This document shows positions 51,255-59,923 of a stretch of 64,000 bases of DNA, piece by piece. Origin of the DNA: Candidatus Bathyarchaeota archaeon (GTDB lineage: Archaea; Thermoproteota; Bathyarchaeia; RBG-16-48-13; JAGTRE01). Numbering within the stretch: the stretch's first letter is position 1; every line of letters begins with the position of its first letter. Location: the NCBI GenBank assembly GCA_018396415.1, contig JAGTRE010000006.1:17036-81035 (forward strand), in the 5' to 3' direction. The translations under genes and the position numbers were made by a program. Below the pieces are notes generated by a model. It was not told the origin of the DNA and did not search any database. It was given only the letters and a program-made list of their open reading frames with translations.

Positions 51255-51956
51255 GTGGAAGTCGCAAAACCCCCGGTGCCAGTTGAGGTCGTTGATTTAC
51301 GAAACTTTGCCCGACTCGCGCTGGGCTTAGTTGAGGAACCACCGTTGATATGGCATTTCAAATTAGAAGAGCGGCATATTCTTGGAGTTTTCGCCGCTTA
51401 CATGTACTGGACAGGAGACCTTCCATTGTTCGCTTATACCGCTATCGATGAAAAACCTGGTTCGTTCCTGGCTTATCGTAGCAATGCGCCTAAAGGCGAG
51501 GAATTCGCTTTTACAAATGAGATTGAAGATCCAAAATTTGTTTATTCTCCCCTAATTGATTTGGCTAAACCTCCGCAATTGCTAGAAAAATGTTTACGCG
51601 AACAGGCTCCGAGCCCGCCGAAGCCTATGCTTTCCGAGATTACAGCCCTTCCATCATTAGTACGCGTTCTCCTCCTTCTCTCAATGAGAGAAACTGCTGT
51701 CTTCCCGATCTGGCATTTCAAACGGGATAAAACGCATATCATCGGCACATGTGTGCCATTTGAGCACTACTACGAATCTGACGCTCTCCCAGTCTTCTTT
51801 TATCTTAAGCAAGATCACCCTCCAGCTTCCCCATTTATTCGATACTCTGCAACCAAATTTACCGGAGAGAAACTTGAATTCGTCAGCAACACCTCGGATA
51901 CAAAATACTTCTACGCAAAAATAGTTGATGTAAAAAACTTGCCCATCTTTCCATAA
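51255..51956 (+). CDS. Unknown protein with internally duplicated domain
   Basis: A 233-residue protein of no recognised family. The two halves repeat one another: IWHFKLEERHILGVFAAYMY...DLPLFAYT and IWHFKRDKTHIIGTCVPFEH...ALPVFFYL, each followed by FLAYRS/FIRYSA, a Gly-Glu-Glu/Gly-Glu-Lys turn with FTNE/FVSN, and a KFVYSPLIDLAK / KYFYAKIVDVKN end. Beta-rich, no Cys motif. Start GTG 51255 because GGAGGG lies nine bases upstream; TTG 51231 is the alternative. Divergent from the XRE regulator. Confidence 0.65.
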   Translation: MEVAKPPVPVEVVDLRNFARLALGLVEEPPLIWHFKLEERHILGVFAAYMYWTGDLPLFAYTAIDEKPGSFLAYRSNAPKGEEFAFTNEIEDPKFVYSPLIDLAKPPQLLEKCLREQAPSPPKPMLSEITALPSLVRVLLLLSMRETAVFPIWHFKRDKTHIIGTCVPFEHYYESDALPVFFYLKQDHPPASPFIRYSATKFTGEKLEFVSNTSDTKYFYAKIVDVKNLPIFP

Positions 51957-52048
51957 ATTTAGTTGTTCTTCATCACGGTTTCCACCGTCTAACAGGGAAT
52001 CCTTTAGTACTATTTACACACTTCTTGTATAATCTGGTGTCGTCATAA

Positions 52049-52819
52049 GTGCGGTCGTTTCGAGATGAAATAAGTAAATCCACAAAACGGAAAAAGTCAA
52101 ACATAGTGCTAGCATTGGACTTGGTCGAGGTAAACCGGAATCGCCTCATTTCTAAAACCATGGAAATACTTGAAGAAACGGCACCGCATATTTGCGCGGT
52201 TAAATTAAATCGGCAACTTGTACTTCCACTGGGCCTGTACGGTGGTGCCGATAAAATCGTAAACCGTATTCATGACCTTGGATTACCAGTAATCATGGAC
52301 TGCAAAATCAACGATGTAGGCCATACAAACGTCATGATTGCCACACATTATTTCGACGCTGGATTTGACGCTGTAACGGCAAGTCCATTCGTCGGCTGGG
52401 AGGATGGTCTCCAACCAGTATTTAAAGTAGCTCAAGAAAGAGGCAAAGGCGTGATTCTATTAGTCTACATGAGTCATCGTGGAGCCAATGAAGGATACGG
52501 GCAGATGGTATACATTTCTAAAGGGAATCGCCTTAGCCCACAATATGAAGTCTTTGCTATGAAGGCGAAACTTTGGAAAGCCGATGGAGCTATCGTAGGA
52601 GCAACGTATCCCGAGAAAATTAAAGCAGTTCATAAAATCCTCAAAAAGGAAGTTCCAATTTATTCCCCGGGTGTTGGATCACAAGGTGGTGACATTAAAG
52701 CAGCCATTTCCGCTGGTGCCACTTATTTAATCATCGGTAGATCGATTATTAACGCAGAAAGCCCCGCTGAAACCGCTAAAGAACTCAAGGAAATTGCATG
52801 GAACTTTGTTTCCACCTAA
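52049..52819 (+). CDS. pyrF: Orotidine 5'-phosphate decarboxylase
   Basis: TIM-barrel OMP decarboxylase, 256 residues. Catalytic DxKxxD is in VIMDCKINDVGHTN (near residue 91), the N-terminal Asp in LALDLVEVN and phosphate loop in SPGVGSQGGDIKAAISAGA near 208. Final pyrimidine nucleotide step, UMP synthesis, which also depends on carbamoyl phosphate from CarAB. Slightly long for an archaeal PyrF, mostly at the N-terminus and in an insertion (RGANEGYGQMVYISKGN). Start GTG 52049. Confidence 0.9.
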   Translation: MRSFRDEISKSTKRKKSNIVLALDLVEVNRNRLISKTMEILEETAPHICAVKLNRQLVLPLGLYGGADKIVNRIHDLGLPVIMDCKINDVGHTNVMIATHYFDAGFDAVTASPFVGWEDGLQPVFKVAQERGKGVILLVYMSHRGANEGYGQMVYISKGNRLSPQYEVFAMKAKLWKADGAIVGATYPEKIKAVHKILKKEVPIYSPGVGSQGGDIKAAISAGATYLIIGRSIINAESPAETAKELKEIAWNFVST

Positions 52820-52849
52820 CCTCTTTCCCACCCGACAAGCTCGTAACTC

Positions 52850-53899
52850 TTAAGTCTGCCAAAAGTTTGAAAGTCTTCTGAGAGCGTTAAGTCGATCTCT
52901 GTCCCCTACTTTGGCTTTATTTACCGCATCTCTCAAGGCCTCAATAATTTTATCATAACTTAATTTATTAACTGGGAATGGAACACCATCCTTGCCTCCT
53001 ACGCAAAATGAGTATCTTACCGGATCCTTCCAACTAGGAGGCGCTCCATAGATGATTTCCGAGACTAGTGCGAGTCCCCTGACCGTAGCTGGACCAATTC
53101 CCCTTATACTCAATAATTCTTCATAATTTCTGGGTTGAATTTCATAGGCTTCCTTTAAGGCTTCCCAATTAATATTTCGAGGCATAGAGAGAACGTGAAC
53201 CGCATAATCCTTTCCTACAGTTTCACCACACATCCATTCTCTTAGGGTCCTTTGATGCGTAGGTCGCAAAGATGTAAAGTTTCTTTTAACTTTTTCAAAT
53301 CCATCTTTAACGAGGTCCGTCGATATTTTTCGGCACTCTTCGCTATCCCTTGCAGTCATGTTAAGAACATTTGGCTTGACTAAATCACCTACTATGGCAT
53401 CATGCGGTTCATTTACAAAGCTTTTAACGTGATCCGAAAACCAATGGTAGCGCCTTGCAGTTTTATCCTCGGTATTCATTCCCTGCTGAATTACAACCCA
53501 TCTGCCATTTTCAGCTACAAAAAATGCGTGGTGATAAAGCGGGTAACCTGCTTGGATAGCCGAATTATCAACTTTAGCGCTCATTCGACTGGCGTATATT
53601 AATGAACGAATTTGTTGGGTGGAGAGATTAAACGTGTCTCCTATTTTTCCAATTTCTATGGGTGTCTGCAAAGAAATTTTTCCTTTCCCGCCAGCCACTG
53701 CAAGTCCATGTTCCTCAGGTTTTATTACTGATTTTAGTACACCGGTAACGACAGTTGTAACCCCCGACGAGTGCCAATCATAACCTAAAACGCATCCCAG
53801 GGCTTGAAACCAAACCGGGTTAGAAAGCCTCCATAACAGTTCATCGCGCCCGTACTCATCGACGATAATTGTAACTATTTCGTTCGCTAATTTTTTCAT
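52850..53899 (-). CDS. DUF763 family protein
   Basis: A 349-residue DUF763 protein: FQALGCVLGYDWHSSGVTT near residue 32, GLAVAGGKGK near 66, YHHAFFVAENGRWVVIQQGMN near 128 and a helix-hairpin-helix-like LLSIRGIGPATVRGLALV near 270. The family is conserved in archaea with unknown function; the HhH motif and fold hints suggest nucleic acid binding. Convergent with pyrF. Confidence 0.85.
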   Translation of the reverse strand: MKKLANEIVTIIVDEYGRDELLWRLSNPVWFQALGCVLGYDWHSSGVTTVVTGVLKSVIKPEEHGLAVAGGKGKISLQTPIEIGKIGDTFNLSTQQIRSLIYASRMSAKVDNSAIQAGYPLYHHAFFVAENGRWVVIQQGMNTEDKTARRYHWFSDHVKSFVNEPHDAIVGDLVKPNVLNMTARDSEECRKISTDLVKDGFEKVKRNFTSLRPTHQRTLREWMCGETVGKDYAVHVLSMPRNINWEALKEAYEIQPRNYEELLSIRGIGPATVRGLALVSEIIYGAPPSWKDPVRYSFCVGGKDGVPFPVNKLSYDKIIEALRDAVNKAKVGDRDRLNALRRLSNFWQT

Positions 53900-54051
53900 T
53901 CGGGTAACTAGCCATAAGGGTGCTCGACCATAGTGGAGTGGAAGTTCAGCTATGCCAGTCTTTCGCAGAATATCTCACCAACAATAATTAGAAAGTCGAA
54001 TTTAATAACTGTATCAAATACATCGATTCCACGTTAAAGTATAGGCTTTCG

Positions 54052-54100
54052 TGAACAATATGTTTGTATTACGTGAAAATATTGTTCATGTTATATGAAC
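54052..54100 (+). promoter_or_regulatory. Repeated TGAAC/GTTCA operator
   Basis: TGAACAATAT (54052-54061) and ATATTGTTCA (54079-54088) are perfect 10-base inverted arms; GTTCAT (54084-54089) and ATGAAC (54095-54100) form a second pair that includes the start codon of the HTH-nucleotidyltransferase gene. Three alternating TGAAC sites over the promoter and start suggest cooperative autorepression by that HTH protein. Confidence 0.55.
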
Positions 54101-54648
54101 CTCAATGAAATTTTTCAGCTCAGAAAGAGTCAAGATTTTATATGCAATACTCGCGAAACCAAAGGTCCTATCCATGTAAGGGCACTTGCTTCTCAGCTGA
54201 ATTTAAGCGTCGGACTCGTATCTCAATATCTTGTTGTGTTATCTAAAGCTGGTATCGTTTCTAAACTAGGGAGAAGCTCTCGAGTAAGTATGGATAACTC
54301 AGTTACGAGGACTATCAAACTTTTCTTAAACGTTTCTGAACTGGATGTGAGCATCGTAAAAGCTGAAGGCGGAGATAACTTATTAGGAGTAGGTTTCTAG
54401 GGAGTTGGGCGAAGGGGACGAATGATGAGGAAAGCGACGTTGACTTATGGATTAAGGTTCGAAATCACGTTGATGAAGTTAAAATTGCACGAATTATGGC
54501 AGAACTAACCAAGGAATTGGGAAGAGAGGTAAATATACTGGTGTTGGACTCTGAGAGGGTTAAAGGGTTAAAAGAAGAGGATCCAATTTTCTATTATTCG
54601 CTTGTTTTCGGTTCATTTACATTATGGGGCGAAAATGTTGAGGCTTAG
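54095..54648 (+). pseudogene. HTH-nucleotidyltransferase (MNT) antitoxin-like gene, frameshifted
   Basis: Frame one (54095-54400) encodes a winged helix (PIHVRALASQLNLSVGLVSQYLVVLSKAG, split across helices) and stops at 54400. Frame two (54400-54648) begins GSWAKGTNDEESDVDLWIK, the GSxxxG...DxD nucleotidyltransferase motif, and continues to LYSLVFGS-like helix and stop. Joining them needs a frame change near 54390-54399. Such HTH-MNT proteins neutralise HEPN toxins by AMPylation. Upstream repeats fit autorepression. Decayed or mis-sequenced. Confidence 0.7.
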
Positions 54649-55083
54649 TGTCGATGATTGTTTTCGACTTGGGATGTTAGTTGGGGTTCCGCCATCCAGA
54701 GAAAAAGCGCTTAGAAGCATTTATAAAGCAAGGAAGTTTCTCTCAGATGCTTAAGTAAATCTTAACTCTAGTTTATTTGACGCAACTGTTATCCTTGCCT
54801 ATTCAGCTATGTTTCATGCCGCACGGTCCTTGCTCATTCGCGATGGAGTCGGAGAGAAAAGTCAGGTCTGCGTTGTAAGGTATCTCGAAGACGAATATGC
54901 TAAAAAGGAAAGGTAAACATTAACCTTGTTTTAATCTTTGATCGCTATCGCTCAATAAGGCATTCTGATCAATACGATGTCGGCTATTTTGCTACACGTA
55001 ACGAGGCTAATGAGGCGGTGTCTTCTGTGACGGAGCTAATTAAAGCGGTTAGTTCTTTAGTGTCGATTGAAAACGGTTTGTGA
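54635..55083 (+). pseudogene. HEPN-domain toxin-like gene with premature stop and frameshift
   Basis: The frame from ATG 54635 overlaps the MNT stop by 14 bases, as in intact MNT/HEPN pairs. It gives KALRSIYKARKFLSDA, then an in-frame TAA (54752), then LNSSLFDATVILAYSAMFHAA with RSLLIRDG, stopping near 54914. A shifted frame continues LIFDRYRSIRHSDQYDVGYF and NEANEAVSSVTELIKAV to 55083, the HEPN C-terminus with the RxxxxH-type RYRSIRH. At least two lesions, so inactive. Confidence 0.7.
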
Positions 55084-56171
55084 AAATAATTTATTTATGT
55101 GGTTTGCGTCTAACATTTGTAATTCCGCCAAAAAGGGTTTATGAATTGATTTCGGAATCTCCTGAATGGGTTAGGCTGAGTTGGGCAGCTGCCATCACGT
55201 TAGGTTTTGAGCCAGGCTTATTTTACCGGGGTGCGAAGTTAACGTGTATTAATCTTTTGATGCAATACAGCGATGGATGCAAAGCCAATTGTGCTTACTG
55301 CGGGCAAGCAAGGGAAATCCCTGGAGGATCTGACTGTAAAAATCTGATACGGGTGGAATGGCCTTCCTACAGGCTTAGTGAGGTAATAGCGCGAACTCAA
55401 CTAGTTAAAAGCGATGTTGAACGTATCTGCATTTCCATGATCACTCATCCAAAAGCTCCTAAGGATCTCTTAACAATCTTAAACGAAGTCCACAGAAGTG
55501 TGGATCTACCCATTTCTGTCTTGATAACTCCTACGTTGATCGCTAAGGATCTAATGTATGAGATTAAGAATGCTGGAGCCGACAAAATTGGAATAGCGGT
55601 AGACGCGGCTACTCCTCAACTTTTCTATAGGCTCCGCGGTAAGCCCGTTAGAAGCCCTCATAGTTGGCGTCGATACATCGAAGGTCTCATTGACGCCGTT
55701 AGCATAATGGGAAATGGAAACGTCGGTTGCCACTTAATCGTTGGACTGGGGGAAACAGAGAAAGAGATGGTTTCAGCGTTTCAGATGGTCTACAATCTCG
55801 GAGCCAGAACTCATCTTTTCTCTTTTTTCCCAGAACCTAATTCAGCCTTAGAAACTAAACCCCAACCACCCATAAGTCAGTATCGAAGGCTTCAACTGGC
55901 ACGATTTTTGATCGATGAAAGCATTTCTCATTTCGAGAATATGAAGTTTGACAAGCTGGGCAGAATAATTAATTTTGGCATCGATGAAGACATGTTAGAC
56001 AGGGTTATTGAGTCCGGCAAGCCATTTGAAACTTCGGGTTGTCCAGGTTGCAATAGACCTTTTGCAAATGAAAGGCCAGGTCAACCTATTAGAAATTTCC
56101 CGTTTCCTTTAACAAAAGATGACATTGAAGAGGTTAAACAACAGATCTGGTTATACGATAACCCACCTTAA
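55080..56171 (+). CDS. LipS-type radical SAM lipoyl synthase subunit
   Basis: A radical SAM protein of 363 residues. Cluster motif GCKANCAYCGQA (CxxxCxxC) near residue 68, CHLIVGLGETEKEM near 219, and a C-terminal Cys pair in SGCPGCNRPFANERPGQP near 325 that is shared with the protein at 60720-61763. These are features of the archaeal LipS1/LipS2 two-protein lipoyl synthase, which inserts two sulfurs into a protein-bound octanoyl group; the extra Cys pair could ligate the sacrificial cluster. Which of the two this is I cannot say. Start GTG 55080 overlaps the HEPN remnant; a later start is possible. Confidence 0.8.
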   Translation: MKIIYLCGLRLTFVIPPKRVYELISESPEWVRLSWAAAITLGFEPGLFYRGAKLTCINLLMQYSDGCKANCAYCGQAREIPGGSDCKNLIRVEWPSYRLSEVIARTQLVKSDVERICISMITHPKAPKDLLTILNEVHRSVDLPISVLITPTLIAKDLMYEIKNAGADKIGIAVDAATPQLFYRLRGKPVRSPHSWRRYIEGLIDAVSIMGNGNVGCHLIVGLGETEKEMVSAFQMVYNLGARTHLFSFFPEPNSALETKPQPPISQYRRLQLARFLIDESISHFENMKFDKLGRIINFGIDEDMLDRVIESGKPFETSGCPGCNRPFANERPGQPIRNFPFPLTKDDIEEVKQQIWLYDNPP

Positions 56172-56199
56172 GCGATCTCTCTCCTAGGGGAAGTGCCAC

Positions 56200-57786
56200 A
56201 TGAAGACGTGGAGGTTCCTCGATACCGGTTACCGTTGTGCAGCTGAGAACATGGCGCTTGATGATATTATTTTGGAATGTCGTGCTAGAAACTTAACTCC
56301 AGATACTGTACGTTTTCTTCAATTTAATCCGCCTGCGGTTTTAGTTGGTTATCATCAAGTTGTTGAACATGAAGTTCGAATCGACCTCTGCAGAAGCGAA
56401 GGCATCGACATTAATAGACGGATAACTGGCGGCGGTGCAATATTTTTTGATAAGTCATCTCTGGGATGGGAAATAATCGCTTCAAAATCTGAGGTAGGAT
56501 TTTACCAATGCGTAGAAGACCTATACGCGAGAATGTGTGAAGGTACTATACTTGGGTTAGAAGCTCTTGGAATTCAAGCGACTTTTCGTCCCAAAAATGA
56601 TATAGAAGTTAATGGTAGGAAAATTTCAGGTACAGGTGGAACGGAGCAAGGCGACGCGTTTCTCTTTCAAGGTACTCTCTTAATCGATTTTGATGTTAAT
56701 ACTATGTTGCGTGTGTTAAGAATTCCAATTACGAAGCTCAAGGATAAAGAAATAAGATCAGTAAAAGAGAGGGTCACCTGTATAAAATGGGAGTTAGGTT
56801 ATCAGCCGAATCTCGATGAGATCAAGCAAGCATTAAAGCAAGGATTTGAACGGGCATTTGGAATAAAGCTCGTTAATTGTGGGTTAACTCCGGTTGAGAA
56901 GGAGCTTCTAAATAACAGACTAAGCAAGTTCCAATCAAAAGAATGGATCTTTCTCGAACGACGCCCTTTAGACGAAGTGGCGGAAGTTTATGCAATTAAT
57001 AAAACACCTGGGGGATTAATTCGCGTATCCTTAGTTATAGACAGCAAGTTTAGAATTATTAAAAATGCGCTTATTACTGGAGATTTCTTCGTCTACCCTC
57101 GTAGAGCAATTTTGGATCTTGAAGGGAGCCTTAAGTATGCTCCCTGCAATGAAAATGCTATCCGCGATATCGTTTATGGCTTCTTTAAGCATGGTCAAAT
57201 TCAAATTCCGGGTATAACTCCTGATGACCTTATTAAACTAATTCTTGAGGCGATTGGAAAAACAGCCTACAAGCGGTTTGGTATCAGTACTGCGGAAGCT
57301 AATCACATCTATACTATTTCTAAAAGTTTTCATGAAATCTTAAACAACGGTTATGATGTTCTTCTTTTGCCCTACTGTGCTAAGCTTCCGACATGTGAGT
57401 ATAGAAAAAAAGATGGATGCGTAAAATGTGGCAAGTGTTCAGTCGGTAAGGCCTACGAGTTGGCTGAAGAGGCAAAGATGACGCCAATAACAATACAAAA
57501 TTTTGAGCATTTAATGGAAACGTTGGAAAAACTAAAGCTGGAGGGTGTTCAAAGTTACATTGGATGTTGTTGCGAAGCTTTTTACTGTAAGCATCAAGAT
57601 GACCTTTTACGAATTGGCATTCCAGGGATTATTGTAGGGATTGATAATCAGACATGCTACGATTTGGGGAAAGAGCAAGACGCTCTTAAAGGGAACTTTG
57701 AAAGCCAAACGGAACTTAAAATTGACCTGCTCCGTAAGTTAGTAAACCAAAAAAAGGAGAAAGTTAACAGAAATGCCGGACTTTGA
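56200..57786 (+). CDS. Lipoate-protein ligase fused to DUF116
   Basis: A 528-residue fusion. Residues 1-255 are the LplA catalytic domain with RRITGGGAIFFDKSSLGW and the lysine loop NGRKISGTGGTEQG; about 260-375 is the LplA accessory domain (GGLIRVSLVIDSKFRIIKN, KHGQIQIPGITPDDL). Residues from about 385 are DUF116: LLPYCAKLPTCEY, GCVKCGKCSVGKAYELA, IGCCCEAFYCKHQDDLL, Cys-rich and probably Fe-S binding. It lies between a LipS-type gene and a geranylgeranyl-reductase-like gene (14-base overlap). DUF116 may deliver electrons or sulfur to the lipoylation complex; inference. Confidence 0.88.
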   Translation: MKTWRFLDTGYRCAAENMALDDIILECRARNLTPDTVRFLQFNPPAVLVGYHQVVEHEVRIDLCRSEGIDINRRITGGGAIFFDKSSLGWEIIASKSEVGFYQCVEDLYARMCEGTILGLEALGIQATFRPKNDIEVNGRKISGTGGTEQGDAFLFQGTLLIDFDVNTMLRVLRIPITKLKDKEIRSVKERVTCIKWELGYQPNLDEIKQALKQGFERAFGIKLVNCGLTPVEKELLNNRLSKFQSKEWIFLERRPLDEVAEVYAINKTPGGLIRVSLVIDSKFRIIKNALITGDFFVYPRRAILDLEGSLKYAPCNENAIRDIVYGFFKHGQIQIPGITPDDLIKLILEAIGKTAYKRFGISTAEANHIYTISKSFHEILNNGYDVLLLPYCAKLPTCEYRKKDGCVKCGKCSVGKAYELAEEAKMTPITIQNFEHLMETLEKLKLEGVQSYIGCCCEAFYCKHQDDLLRIGIPGIIVGIDNQTCYDLGKEQDALKGNFESQTELKIDLLRKLVNQKKEKVNRNAGL

Positions 57787-58840
57787 CGTTATAGTTGTGG
57801 GAGGCGGACCAGCGGGGGTTATTTCGGCTTTAAAATGCTCGCAATTAGGACTTAATGCTCTTTTGATAGAGCAAGGGGATAGAGGGCGTCACAAACCTTG
57901 CGGTGGCGTACTTACCCCTACATGCGTTGAGACTCTGCAAGAGACTCTTAAAACACAGCTCCCTCAAACCGTAACTTGTTCACCCCGAACGCTAGGGCTA
58001 TACTATGTGCCGCCAAATGGGAGGAGAGAGGGCGGCCGCGTCAGGAATTACAAACTTCTCAACATCAACCGAGACTTATTGGATAGCTGGCTCCTTTCTT
58101 ATGCTATACGATCTGGCGTTGAGGTTTGGACTCGTGCAAAATTTCTTGACGTTAGAAAATCGAAGCCTATTGAAGTTTTGATTATGAAGAACAATCATGT
58201 CGCCAAAATGACTACTAAGTATTTGATCGGGGCTGATGGAGTTTATTCGAGGGTACGAAGACAATTGCGTAATAGAAGTAAATCAAGGACAATAACGATC
58301 TTACAAGAATACTGCCATGCGGAAGGGGAGTTTGAAGATTGCTTTTACATGTTCTTTCGAGAAAGCATTTCTCCAACATACTCTTATCTCATCCCGAAAG
58401 ACGGTCTTTACCTAATCGGAGTTGGGCTCCCTAGGAACTATCCAATTGCTATTTCCGAGGCCCTCACCAATTTCAAAAATTGGCTAAGTGAGGATTTCGT
58501 GTTTAAACTATTATCTTCAAAGCGGAAAGAAACTTGGGCAATCCCCTATGGTTCAACATTTACCGGTATAGAAAATATAATTCTAGTCGGAGATGCTGCG
58601 GGATTCTGCAACGCATTGTCTGGAGAGGGTATCAGACTAGCTGTCGAAAGCGGCATTGCCGCGGGCGAAGCCGTCCAAGATGCCATGTCCACCAACACCC
58701 CTCTTGCGTTAACATATGCACAGCATGTTGACGAGCTCACAAGTTTCATACATCAAACGTATAAGTTTGCGATTAGTTTAACAGATGAACGTAGAGAGGA
58801 ATTTATTAAATCAGAACTTGCTCGCCTTTCACTCCGGTAA
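57773..58840 (+). CDS. Geranylgeranyl-reductase-like flavoprotein of the lipoate locus
   Basis: An FAD-dependent oxidoreductase of 355 residues: Rossmann VIVVGGGPAGVISALKCSQ at residue 6, the family Cys motif HKPCGGVLTPTCVE near 42, and the second FAD motif NIILVGDAAGFCNALSGEGIR near 264. The family includes archaeal geranylgeranyl reductases, but the position between an LplA fusion and a third radical SAM gene matches LipT-like flavoproteins reported beside lipS genes. It may reduce a lipoyl intermediate or supply electrons to LipS. Overlaps the upstream gene by 14 bases. Confidence 0.82.
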   Translation: MPDFDVIVVGGGPAGVISALKCSQLGLNALLIEQGDRGRHKPCGGVLTPTCVETLQETLKTQLPQTVTCSPRTLGLYYVPPNGRREGGRVRNYKLLNINRDLLDSWLLSYAIRSGVEVWTRAKFLDVRKSKPIEVLIMKNNHVAKMTTKYLIGADGVYSRVRRQLRNRSKSRTITILQEYCHAEGEFEDCFYMFFRESISPTYSYLIPKDGLYLIGVGLPRNYPIAISEALTNFKNWLSEDFVFKLLSSKRKETWAIPYGSTFTGIENIILVGDAAGFCNALSGEGIRLAVESGIAAGEAVQDAMSTNTPLALTYAQHVDELTSFIHQTYKFAISLTDERREEFIKSELARLSLR

Positions 58841-58858
58841 CAGTGATCAAAATAAAGT

Positions 58859-59878
58859 TTATTTGTTAATCTTCGAGCGCATTAAGTCAGCAAAAATTTG
58901 TGAACAGCAAATGGGTGAAAAAGTAGCTTTCAATCCCATGCTCTTGGCGAACTGAATCGCCTCCTCTGCTGGAAACGCAATCGCGTTTACACCTGCTTTC
59001 ACAGCTAACACATCCGTAAGGATCCTATGTTCACCCACTGGTCGCGCACAGCCTAAAACCAAAGGCGTAGTAGGCATCATTAATCTAGTTGTCACTAACA
59101 CTTTAGCGATGTCTTCGGGTGTTGGAGGAGCCACGTCTTCCATTGGAGTTCCTCTAATCGGCATTAATGCGATTACAATTACGGCAGCGGGATTGTAGTT
59201 AGAAATCATTTCAAGAGACCGCAGCTCGCCTCTGAGCGTCCCATAGTGAAGCCCGACGAGCACATGTGGGACAAGGGGAATTCCCGAATTGCTTAGCGCT
59301 CTCAACGATTTATCATAGTCCTCAACCTTGGCATCAAGATGGTAAATTTCTCTTATTGTATCGTCTGAACCAATTATGTCAATTAACGCTGCATCGACTC
59401 CAGCCTTTTTCAACTTTCTTGCAGTGGAGTTACTGATTATCCCGGTGTGCACTACTACTATTAAATCTAAGTCCTTCTTAACTTGGGCGATAGCATCTAC
59501 GAATCTGTCAAGTGGAACAGAACCGTCTAGTAGACATCCGCCGCTAATGAGGCAACCGACGCTTCCCCTCTCCTTAAGTTGTCTACAAGCATCAATCAGC
59601 GAGTCTGGACTAGTCGCTGGAATCATGGTTTCAAGAATTTTTCCAAAACAATGTTTACATCGCAAGGCACAAAATTTTCCAGTTATCGAGATGGATGGGA
59701 ACGCTATGGGGGAGGAATGAAACTCAGAGGATTCATAGTGGACGAAACTTGGCGCGTAAAACCGAATTTTTCTCCCAAAGAACCTCCAAGAAATCTCCCT
59801 GGAAGCCTCTACTAAGTTTATAAGTTCGCTTTTACTTGCATTTAGAATCTTTAAATATTCCTCGTGAGATTTCAGCAA
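58859..59878 (-). CDS. Third radical SAM protein of the lipoate locus
   Basis: A 339-residue radical SAM protein with cluster motif KFCALRCKHCFGK (CxxxCxxC) near residue 72. Later segments LISGGCLLDGSVPLDRF, VVHTGIISNSTARKL, VLVGLHYGTLRGEL and LGCARPVGEHR resemble biotin-synthase/elongator-type cores with a C-terminal Cys pair (ICCSQIFADLM). It is the 3' gene of the minus-strand half (after lplA and lipS-type genes). Role in lipoate synthesis is suggested by location only. Confidence 0.78.
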   Translation of the reverse strand: MLKSHEEYLKILNASKSELINLVEASREISWRFFGRKIRFYAPSFVHYESSEFHSSPIAFPSISITGKFCALRCKHCFGKILETMIPATSPDSLIDACRQLKERGSVGCLISGGCLLDGSVPLDRFVDAIAQVKKDLDLIVVVHTGIISNSTARKLKKAGVDAALIDIIGSDDTIREIYHLDAKVEDYDKSLRALSNSGIPLVPHVLVGLHYGTLRGELRSLEMISNYNPAAVIVIALMPIRGTPMEDVAPPTPEDIAKVLVTTRLMMPTTPLVLGCARPVGEHRILTDVLAVKAGVNAIAFPAEEAIQFAKSMGLKATFSPICCSQIFADLMRSKINK

Positions 59879-59923
59879 TCGCTTACCCCATAGGATCTAA
59901 GTGAAATCTAATATATGATAACG

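Noticed and set aside
59579..59815. Plus-strand open frame opposite the third radical SAM gene
   Set aside because: Antisense to a clear CxxxCxxC radical SAM coding region, without its own ribosome site.
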